A stretch of 64,000 bases of DNA, from the NCBI GenBank assembly GCA_035518375.1, contig DATIXQ010000129.1, positions 10,757-74,756 on the forward strand, in the 5' to 3' direction. The notes beneath the pieces were generated by a model that was not told the DNA's origin, searched no databases, and worked only from the letters and a program-made list of their open reading frames with translations. Positions 58,807 through 64,000 of the stretch are shown in pieces; position 1 is the stretch's first letter, and the number at the start of each line of letters is the position of its first letter. The position numbers and the translations under genes were made by a program. This DNA is from DATJLY01 sp035518375. Lineage in GTDB: Bacteria; Pseudomonadota; Alphaproteobacteria; ATCC43930; CGMCC-115725.

Positions 58807-59805
58807 TCAGCCCTCGATCGCGGCCGCGATCGCCGCGCGGTCGAGCCCCTTGAAGCCGATCACCACAAGGCGCGACAGCCGCTCCTCGCCGGCTTGCCAC
58901 GGGCGATCGAAATAGCGCTCGACGCGCGGGCCCACCGCCTGGACGACGTGGCGGAAAGCGTGGCCGGGCACGTCGAGGAACCCTTTGAGCCGCAGGATGC
59001 CATGCCGCGCCACAATCTCGGCAAGGCGCGCGGCAAAGCGGGCGGGATCGGCGACCGGCGCACACGCGACGACAAAGCTTTCGAAATCGTCGTGATCGTG
59101 CGCGGGTTCGAGATCATGGCAGGACGGGCGCGCGGCGATATCGTCCTCGGCGGCCGCGGCAAGGCCGAGGAGAACGCTCGCCGGGAGCGCGCCATGCATG
59201 GCGCCGATGCAGGAAACGCCCGACCGCAGCCGCACCTCGAGCCTTCGCCGCGTATCCGCGAGCGCGCTCGTTTCGACGAGATCCGCTTTGTTGAGGACAG
59301 CGAGATCGGCCGCCATGAGCTGATCGCCGAACACTTCCTCGACCGGATCATCGTGCGCGGCAAAGCCCGCGCCGGGCGGCGGCGCCGCGAGCCCCGTCGC
59401 GAGCGCCGCCGCGTCGATCACCGCGACGACGCCATCGACGGTGACGCGCGCCTTGATTTCGGGCCAGGCAAGCGCCTGCAGCAGGGGCTTCGGCAGCGCG
59501 AGGCCCGAGGTCTCGACGACGACATGATCCGGCGGCTGCGGCGCGTCGAGGAGCCGCGTCAGCGCCGGGAGGAAATCCTCGGCGACGGTGCAGCAGATGC
59601 AGCCGTTCGCAAGCTCGATCACTTGATCGTCGGCGCAAGCGTCACCGCACCCGAGCAGCAGCTCGCGATCGATGCCGAGTTCGCCGAACTCGTTAACGAG
59701 GAGGCCGATGCGGCGTCCTTCGGCATGGGCGAGAAGATGGCGCACGAGGCTCGTTTTGCCGGCGCCGAGGAAGCCCGTGACGATGGTGATGGGAAGCTTG
59801 CGCAT
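58807..59805 (-). CDS. cobW: CobW metallochaperone GTPase
   Basis: A 332-residue G3E-family GTPase (COG0523). The Walker A is ITIVTGFLGAGKTSLVRHLL (residues about 6-25), the metal site C-x-C-C is in ELANGCICCTVAEDF, VVVETSGLALPKPL follows, and the G4 motif NKADL is at about residue 185. A histidine/acidic stretch (HDLEPAHDHDDF) may bind metal. CobW is thought to load or deliver cobalt to the chelatase. It lies directly between cobP and cobN. The ATG overlaps the cobP stop by one base (TGATG). Confidence 0.94.
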   Translation of the reverse strand: MRKLPITIVTGFLGAGKTSLVRHLLAHAEGRRIGLLVNEFGELGIDRELLLGCGDACADDQVIELANGCICCTVAEDFLPALTRLLDAPQPPDHVVVETSGLALPKPLLQALAWPEIKARVTVDGVVAVIDAAALATGLAAPPPGAGFAAHDDPVEEVFGDQLMAADLAVLNKADLVETSALADTRRRLEVRLRSGVSCIGAMHGALPASVLLGLAAAAEDDIAARPSCHDLEPAHDHDDFESFVVACAPVADPARFAARLAEIVARHGILRLKGFLDVPGHAFRHVVQAVGPRVERYFDRPWQAGEERLSRLVVIGFKGLDRAAIAAAIEG

Positions 59806-60365
59806 CAGCACGCTCCTCTCGCTTCGTCCTTGAGGACGAGCGGCAGGCCCGCCGCCATGAAGACAACGCGCTCGGCAATTCGCGCGATCTCCTGGTTGAG
59901 GCGTCCAGCATGATCGCGGAAGGCGCGCGCGAGCGCCTTCTCGGGCACGATGCCGAGCCCGACCTCGTTCGCGACCAGCACGACCGGCCCGGTAAGCCGC
60001 GCGAGCGCCGCCACCAGCGCGTCGATCTCGGCTGCGGGCGCGCGTCCCGCCGCCATCACGTTCGCGAGCCACAGCGTCAGGCAATCGACCAGCACGGGCA
60101 CGCACGCCCGCGCGCACTCCGCGAGCACCGGTGCGAGCGCCAGCGGCTCCTCGATCGTGGTCCAACCTGGCCCGCGGCGCGCGCGGTGCTCGGCGATGCG
60201 CCGGCGCATTTCCGCGTCGCCCGGCTCGGCGGTCGCGACATAGAGCGGCGCGCCGCCAAAGCTCTCGGCGAGAGTCTCGGCGTGGCGGCTCTTGCCCGAG
60301 CGCGCGCCGCCCAGCACCAGCGTCAGGCGCGGGATAGCGATGGTCGCGTGCGATGCCGTTTCTAT
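59805..60365 (-). CDS. cobP: Adenosylcobinamide kinase/guanylyltransferase, apparent ATA start
   Basis: CobP/CobU phosphorylates adenosylcobinamide and then adds GMP. The P-loop LVLGGARSGKSRHAETLAES, LYVATAEPGDAEMRRRIAEH, PVLVDCLTLWLANVM and VVLVANEVGLGIVPE are all visible. In frame, GTG 60317 would cut off most of the first beta strand. The only well-placed initiation site is ATA at 60365-60363, six bases after a GGAGGA. It gives a 186-residue protein of normal size starting IETASHATIAIPRLTLVLGG. Either a rare ATA start is used or the base is a sequencing error for ATG. First gene after the cobalamin riboswitch. Confidence 0.9.
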   Translation of the reverse strand: METASHATIAIPRLTLVLGGARSGKSRHAETLAESFGGAPLYVATAEPGDAEMRRRIAEHRARRGPGWTTIEEPLALAPVLAECARACVPVLVDCLTLWLANVMAAGRAPAAEIDALVAALARLTGPVVLVANEVGLGIVPEKALARAFRDHAGRLNQEIARIAERVVFMAAGLPLVLKDEARGAC

Positions 60366-60371
60366 GACTCG

Positions 60372-60386
60372 TCCTCCGCCCGAGGA
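60372..60386 (-). promoter_or_regulatory. Shine-Dalgarno-masking hairpin of cobP
   Basis: On the minus strand, TCCTC (60386-60382) and GAGGA (60376-60372) pair around a GGGCG loop. The second arm contains most of the GGAGGA ribosome site of cobP. Just downstream of the B12 box, this looks like the expression platform of a translation-controlling riboswitch, with an alternative fold in the absence of ligand. Confidence 0.55.
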
Positions 60387-60401
60387 TGGTCGTCCCGTTG
60401 C

Positions 60402-60545
60402 CGCGCCGAGGAGGTCTCCTGGCTTGGGGTCTTGAGCCGCGGCACCTTCCCAGCGGACATCCGCCAGTGGTTGTTGCCGCGACCTCGCCGCTTACAGTTG
60501 CGGGGGCAGCGCCGGCATCGCACCGGACTTCCCTGTCTCGTCGCG
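60402..60545 (-). ncRNA. Cobalamin riboswitch (B12 element)
   Basis: On the minus strand the leader of cobP contains the conserved parts of the cobalamin aptamer in order: GGGAAGTCCGGTG near the start, GCTGCCCCCGCAACTGTAAG, the CCACTG box, GGGAAGGTGCCGCGG, and the B12 box AGCCAGGAGACCTC (60424-60411). CGCGACGAG (60545-60537) can pair with CTCGGCGCG (60410-60402) with one mismatch, closing P1. Adenosylcobalamin binding should lower expression of cobP-cobW-cobN-cobO-cobQ. It is the only copy seen in the window. Confidence 0.93.
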
Positions 60546-60552
60546 TGGGCGC

Positions 60553-60580
60553 ACGCTAGCACGAGCCCGGGGCCAGGCAA
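60553..60580 (-). promoter_or_regulatory. Candidate promoter of the riboswitch-cobP operon
   Basis: On the minus strand, TTGCCT (60580-60575) and TAGCGT (60558-60553) with 16 bases between. A start near 60546 would coincide with the 5' arm of the riboswitch P1 stem. The -10 match is moderate. Confidence 0.35.
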
Positions 60581-60613
60581 AGGCCACGCGCGGCGGGCGA
60601 TTTTGAGCTTATG

Positions 60614-60781
60614 CTACTGCTTGGAGTCGCGCTCGCGCGCAAGCGCATCGGCATGCCGCTCGAACTCGGCGGCGATCCCCCGAACCCGCTCCGACATTTG
60701 TGGCGGGAGAGTGGAAGAAATGTCGCGAAGTCGCTTTGCTATGTCACGCATCATGCGAACGTCGTCTTGGCGTCGCGCCAT
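60614..60781 (-). CDS. Small helical protein (55 aa)
   Basis: A 55-codon frame beginning MARRQDDVRMMRDIAKRLRD and continuing ISSTLPPQMSERVRGIAAEF ERHADALARERDSKQ, an amphipathic helical protein resembling short hypothetical proteins of alphaproteobacteria. The ATG is not preceded by a clear ribosome site, and a longer frame starting at 60850 exists. It lies between the riboswitch promoter and cobC on the same strand. No function is known. Confidence 0.45.
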   Translation of the reverse strand: MARRQDDVRMMRDIAKRLRDISSTLPPQMSERVRGIAAEFERHADALARERDSKQ

Positions 60782-60940
60782 TCTGGTAAGGCTCCGTCTC
60801 GTTGCACCTCCTGGGCCAACAGGACGGGCCGAGCGATGCTTCCGCTGCATTCGGCAACAAATGTTCTCTCCCGGTAACGGAAACTTGGCGCCGCAACTCT
60901 TGCCACTCTGGAGCGGCGATTTTGTGCGGATGTTGCCGAA

Positions 60941-61573
60941 TCAGCGCGGCGGTTGATTGACCGCGACGACCCGCCAGAAATGCGCGCCGCCGGGCTCGGG
61001 GAAATGCTCGATGCAGGTGAGCGAGAGATTGTCGATCGCGAACGCGAGCGCGCTCTCCGGCGCCAGGTTCAGCGCGAGCGAGAGCGCCGCGCGAATGGTT
61101 CCGCCGTGGGACATCATGACCAGATCGCGGCCCGGGTGGCGCTCACCGATCTCCGTAATTGCCCTATGAACGCGCTGCGTGAGCGTAACAAAGCTCTCGC
61201 CGCCAGGCGGCGTCTCGTGCGCGGGCGCAAGCCAGAAGCGCAGCCACTCGTCACCGCGGCGCGCTTGCAGCTCGCTATATTTGACGCCCTGCCATTCACC
61301 GAAATTCTGCTCGATGAGATGCGGCTCGATGTGGAGATCGGGGCCGGGGCTCGGATCGGGACCATGGGCGCCGGCGGCGACGAGCGCGGCCGCCGTCATG
61401 TGCGTGCGGCGCAAGGGACTCGCGATCCACACTGCGTCCTTTGGCAAACGCGCGGCGAGCGTCGCGAAAGCGGCGCTGTCGTTGCAGTCGCACGGAAAAT
61501 CGGTCTGGCCATAGCAGCATGCATTGTTCGCCGTCACCGGCGCGTGCCGCACCCACCACCAGCGCGTCACCAT
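60941..61573 (-). CDS. cobC: Alpha-ribazole phosphatase-like histidine phosphatase (CobC type)
   Basis: A 210-residue histidine phosphatase. The catalytic histidine is in WWWVRHAPVTANNACCYGQT near residue 9, with the second in VMMSHGGTIRAALSLALNL near residue 150 and IASPLRRTHMTAAAL between. In this context it likely removes phosphate from alpha-ribazole 5'-phosphate or adenosylcobalamin 5'-phosphate in nucleotide-loop assembly. Its start overlaps the cobS stop by seven bases (ATG at 61573, or GTG at 61570), so the two are coupled. The family alone is not specific; the location makes the call. Confidence 0.88.
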   Translation of the reverse strand: MVTRWWWVRHAPVTANNACCYGQTDFPCDCNDSAAFATLAARLPKDAVWIASPLRRTHMTAAALVAAGAHGPDPSPGPDLHIEPHLIEQNFGEWQGVKYSELQARRGDEWLRFWLAPAHETPPGGESFVTLTQRVHRAITEIGERHPGRDLVMMSHGGTIRAALSLALNLAPESALAFAIDNLSLTCIEHFPEPGGAHFWRVVAVNQPPR

Positions 61574-62343
61574 GCCCACGCCGCCGCCGCGAGCAGCATC
61601 GCCGTCTCGCCTTTCTGCTCGATCGCGCCGAGCACGTCGCCGGTATGCCCGCCGAACTGGCGCCGCGCAAGGTAGGCCATCGCCGCCATCGCGATGCCGG
61701 CGAAGAGAAGAGCGCCGATGCCGGCGACGATGCCAAGCGCGGCGAGCGCCACGATCGCCGCGATCGCGAGCGACCACAGCACCTCGCCAAGCTCGGGCAC
61801 GCCGGCTGCGGCGCCGAGCCCGTCGCTGCGGGCGGCCGGCAGCAGGAACAGCACAGCCGGCAGGCCGCCGCGCGCCACGGCATGGGCGGCGAGGAAGGCC
61901 GCGAGCGCCGCGCCCTTGCCCGGCAGCGCCGCGACCGCGGCGGCGCGCAGCGCGATGCTCAGCACGACGGCGACGATGGCATAGGCGCCGCTGCGGCTGT
62001 CGCGCATGATGGCGAGCCGCTCGGCCGGGTCGCGCCCGCCCCAGGCGTCGGCGGTGTCGGCGAGCCCGTCCTCGTGCAGCGCGCCGGTGACGACCGCGCC
62101 CGCGCCGATCGCGACGAGCGCGATCGCAAGCGGCGGAACCGCCAATAGATCGGCGACGGCGTAAACAAGCGCGCATACGATGCCAACCACGATGCCCGCG
62201 ACCGGAAAAGCCCAGGACGCGCGCGCGAGTGCGCCCGGCTCCGGCGCCGCGGCAGTGCCGAGCGGCAGCCGCGTGAAGAACCGCAACGCCAGCACCAACT
62301 CGCCGATGCGGCGATCGCCGTCACTCAGACCAGGGATACGCAT
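61567..62343 (-). CDS. cobS: Adenosylcobinamide-GDP ribazoletransferase (cobalamin synthase)
   Basis: A 258-residue inner-membrane enzyme that joins adenosylcobinamide-GDP with alpha-ribazole. The signature TGALHEDGLADTADAWGG (near residues 86-104) binds Mg2+; ALRFFTRLPLG lies at the N-terminus, and RRQFGGHTGDVLGAIEQ near the end is also conserved. It has about seven membrane helices. This is the nucleotide-loop CobS, not the chelatase subunit with the same name. It is divergent from cobT with about 115 bases between and is followed by cobC. Confidence 0.95.
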   Translation of the reverse strand: MRIPGLSDGDRRIGELVLALRFFTRLPLGTAAAPEPGALARASWAFPVAGIVVGIVCALVYAVADLLAVPPLAIALVAIGAGAVVTGALHEDGLADTADAWGGRDPAERLAIMRDSRSGAYAIVAVVLSIALRAAAVAALPGKGAALAAFLAAHAVARGGLPAVLFLLPAARSDGLGAAAGVPELGEVLWSLAIAAIVALAALGIVAGIGALLFAGIAMAAMAYLARRQFGGHTGDVLGAIEQKGETAMLLAAAAWAW

Positions 62344-62459
62344 GACGCGGGATCATAAACCGAAGCAGCGCCGCGACCCAGCCCCCCAAGGCGCGTCTTT
62401 TTCCTTGTCTCGTGCGCGGCCGCTCTGGGAAAGTGCCGGCAATCACCAAGGAGGCCCGG

Positions 62460-63491
62460 ATGTCGGACGCGTCGCCCGCCCCTACGCTCGACGAAATGCG
62501 GCGGATCCTCGCCGAGCTGCCGGGCCCGGTGCTCGAGGCCGGCACCGCCGCCGCCGTGCGCGAGGCAAAGCTCACGAAGCCCGCGGGCGCGCTTGGCCGA
62601 CTCGAGGACATCGCGCACTGGATGGCGACCTGGCAGGGCCGTCATCCGCCGACCGCGAACCATCCGCGCGCGGCCGTGTTCGCCGGCAATCACGGCGTCG
62701 CGGCGCAGGGCGTCTCGGCCTATCCCGCCGCGGTCACGGCGCAGATGGTGCAGAACTTCATCGCCGGCGGCGCCGCGGTGAACCAGCTCTGCCGTTCGGT
62801 CGATGCCGATCTCCGCGTCTACGAGATGTCGCTCGACGAGCCGACGGCGGATTTCACCGCGGGGCCGGCGATGAGCGAAGAGGAATGCGCGCTCGCGATT
62901 GCTTATGGCATGACGGCGGTCGAGCCCGGCATTGACCTTCTGGCGGTGGGCGAGATGGGCATCGCCAACACGACCGCGGCGGCAGCGCTCGCGGCGGCGC
63001 TGTGGGGCGGCGACGCGGCCGATTGGGTCGGTCCCGGCACCGGCGTCGCCGGCGCCGCGCTTCGCCACAAAGTGACGGTCGTGCGCCGCGCCGTCGATCT
63101 TCACGCGGCCCCGGCGCACGACCCGTTCGAGCTGCTGCGCCGGCTCGGCGGGCGCGAACTTGCCGCAATCGTCGGCGCCGTCATGGCGGCGCGGCGCGCG
63201 CGCGTGCCCGTGCTCCTCGACGGCTATGTCGCGACCGCGGCGGCCTCGGTCCTCGCCAAGGCCGATGCACACGCGCTCGACCATTGCCTCGCCGCGCATG
63301 CCTCGGCCGAGCCTGGCCATCAGAGACTTCTCGCGCGGCTCGGTATGAGGCCGCTGTTCGATCTCGGCATGCGGTTGGGCGAAGCCTCGGGTGCCACGCT
63401 CGGCATCGCCATCGTCAAGGCAGCGGTCGCCTGCCATACCGGGATGGCGACCTTCGGCGAGGCCGGGGTAAGCGAGAAGGACGAGGGCTAG
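62460..63491 (+). CDS. cobT: Nicotinate-nucleotide:DMB phosphoribosyltransferase
   Basis: A 343-residue enzyme that makes alpha-ribazole 5'-phosphate from nicotinate mononucleotide and dimethylbenzimidazole. It has TKPAGALGRLEDIAHWMA, VFAGNHGVAAQGVSAYP, VGEMGIANTTAAAALAAAL, GPGTGV and the catalytic glutamate near the end of the protein. The AAGGAGG ribosome site is ideal. It diverges from cobS. This is the nucleotide-loop CobT/CobU and should not be confused with the chelatase CobT. It supplies the lower ligand for CobS. Confidence 0.96.
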   Translation: MSDASPAPTLDEMRRILAELPGPVLEAGTAAAVREAKLTKPAGALGRLEDIAHWMATWQGRHPPTANHPRAAVFAGNHGVAAQGVSAYPAAVTAQMVQNFIAGGAAVNQLCRSVDADLRVYEMSLDEPTADFTAGPAMSEEECALAIAYGMTAVEPGIDLLAVGEMGIANTTAAAALAAALWGGDAADWVGPGTGVAGAALRHKVTVVRRAVDLHAAPAHDPFELLRRLGGRELAAIVGAVMAARRARVPVLLDGYVATAAASVLAKADAHALDHCLAAHASAEPGHQRLLARLGMRPLFDLGMRLGEASGATLGIAIVKAAVACHTGMATFGEAGVSEKDEG

Positions 63492-63495
63492 GCCC

Positions 63496-64000
63496 TCATT
63501 CGCCTTGCGCCATGAGCGAGCCACGCCGGCGCGCGAGGCCGAAGGCGTAGAGGAACGCGGCGGCGCCAATGCCGAGATAAACGAGGTCGAGCGCGCCCGC
63601 GGCAACGAAATGGTCCCAGGCGAAGCGTTGCTCGAACATCACTGTGCGCATGCCCTCGAACACGTGCGCGCTCGGGAGCGACCACGCCACGTATTGCAGC
63701 CAGTGCGGCAAGCTCGCCACGGGGTAGTAAACGGCAGACACCGGCGCGAGCACGAAAACGGCGGCCCAGGCGAGGCTTTCGGCGCCGAGCCCGTGCCTCA
63801 AGAGGAGCGCGCCCAGCACTAGCCCGATGCCCCAGCCCATGGCGACGAGCAGCGTGAAGAAGGCGATGAGCGGCAATCCGAGTGCGAACAGCGAATAGTG
63901 ATAGAGCGGGATCGCGAGCAGCACCGCCGGAACCACGCCGATCGCAACGCGCACGACGCTCATAGCGATGAGCGACAGCACCCATTCATAAGGCCGGAGC
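63496..64000 (-). CDS. ABC-2 type transporter permease, C-terminal part
   Basis: The last 167 codons of a membrane protein that continues beyond the right edge. It reads LRPYEWVLSLIAMSVVRVAI from the edge, then four to five hydrophobic helices, with GMRTVMFEQRFAWDHFVAAG and the LRRR-like tail ARRRGSLMAQGE. The SLPHWLQYVAWSLPSAHVFEGMR segment is a common motif of ABC-2 permeases (PF01061), which export drugs, polysaccharides or lipids. The ATPase partner is probably outside the window. It converges on cobT. Confidence 0.75.
   Translation of the reverse strand, partial: LRPYEWVLSLIAMSVVRVAIGVVPAVLLAIPLYHYSLFALGLPLIAFFTLLVAMGWGIGLVLGALLLRHGLGAESLAWAAVFVLAPVSAVYYPVASLPHWLQYVAWSLPSAHVFEGMRTVMFEQRFAWDHFVAAGALDLVYLGIGAAAFLYAFGLARRRGSLMAQGE

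Noticed and set aside
55021..59913. A 1,630-codon open frame on the plus strand, antisense to cobN, cobW and cobO.
   Set aside because: It is a by-product of high G+C in the third positions of cobN; the translation is arginine- and alanine-rich with no domain, while the minus frame has every CobN motif.
1..64000. tRNA or rRNA genes, CRISPR arrays, insertion sequences, attachment sites.
   Set aside because: None seen: no regularly spaced repeats, no transposase or integrase motifs and no recognisable tRNA arm sequences. A covariance search would settle tRNAs.

Overview
This is a high-G+C chromosomal window from an alphaproteobacterium, with no plasmid, phage or insertion-sequence signature. 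The lineage rests on four things: an RpoE-ChrR type ECF sigma/anti-sigma pair with its promoters, the hemC-hemD-mitofilin-like-hemY block beside tsaD and gpsA, tripartite tricarboxylate transporter genes, and a large alphaproteobacterial-style cob locus. The order cannot be fixed from sequence alone; a Rhodospirillales-like or Reyranella-like bacterium is plausible. Genes are packed tightly and many are translationally coupled through ATGA or GTGA overlaps.

Layout. (1) 1-9.8 kb is an accessory catabolic and transport region. It holds the start of a TctC-type binding protein, a minus-strand operon (TauD-like dioxygenase, cysteine-dioxygenase-like cupin, MetE-like Zn methyltransferase), a fused TctA-TctB permease, a metal hydrolase/decarboxylase, a Rieske oxygenase, a GMC flavoprotein and an NAD(P)-binding reductase. 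The substrate is unknown. (2) 9.8-12.3 kb has a DEAD-box RNA helicase with a long leader, followed by three small uncharacterised genes. (3) 12.3-20.4 kb is a stress island: a single-domain OmpR-type regulator, ChrR and RpoE, then a divergent operon of flavoprotein, DUF1365, Cfa-like methyltransferase and GPH-type transporter, and a converging SDR plus a secreted DUF protein. Three promoters of the form TGAWCC-N18-TA tie the regulator, the sigma operon and the flavoprotein operon together. (4) 20.5-28.8 kb carries a lipoprotein esterase, a second Rieske oxygenase, a two-gene ABC importer without an ATPase, the homogentisate genes fahA and hmgA, and a glutamine amidotransferase. (5) 28.8-39.7 kb is housekeeping: phoH, gpsA, tsaD, hemC, hemD, mitofilin-like, hemY, an isochorismatase-like hydrolase, a cyclophilin, an AmpG-like permease and a YgjP-like metallopeptidase. 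(6) 39.7-63.5 kb is the cobalamin locus, in five transcription units. (7) The right edge holds part of an ABC-2 permease.

The cobalamin locus covers corrin-ring synthesis (cobA, cobI, a cbiG-cobJ fusion, cobM, cbiD, cobK, cobL, cobH), early cobalt insertion (cbiX), amidation (cobB, cobQ), adenosylation (cobO) and nucleotide-loop assembly (cobD, cobP, cobS, cobT, cobC). It also encodes the aerobic-type chelatase subunit CobN and a CobW metallochaperone. CobG, CobF, CobS-chelatase and CobT-chelatase are absent from the window. The gene set therefore reads as an oxygen-independent style pathway with an aerobic-type chelatase added. A cobalamin riboswitch precedes cobP-cobW-cobN-cobO-cobQ, and its expression platform appears to mask the Shine-Dalgarno of a cobP that seems to start at ATA. 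A PMT/ArnT-like membrane glycosyltransferase is embedded in the cbiX-cobH-cobL-X-cobI-cbiG/cobJ-cobM operon.
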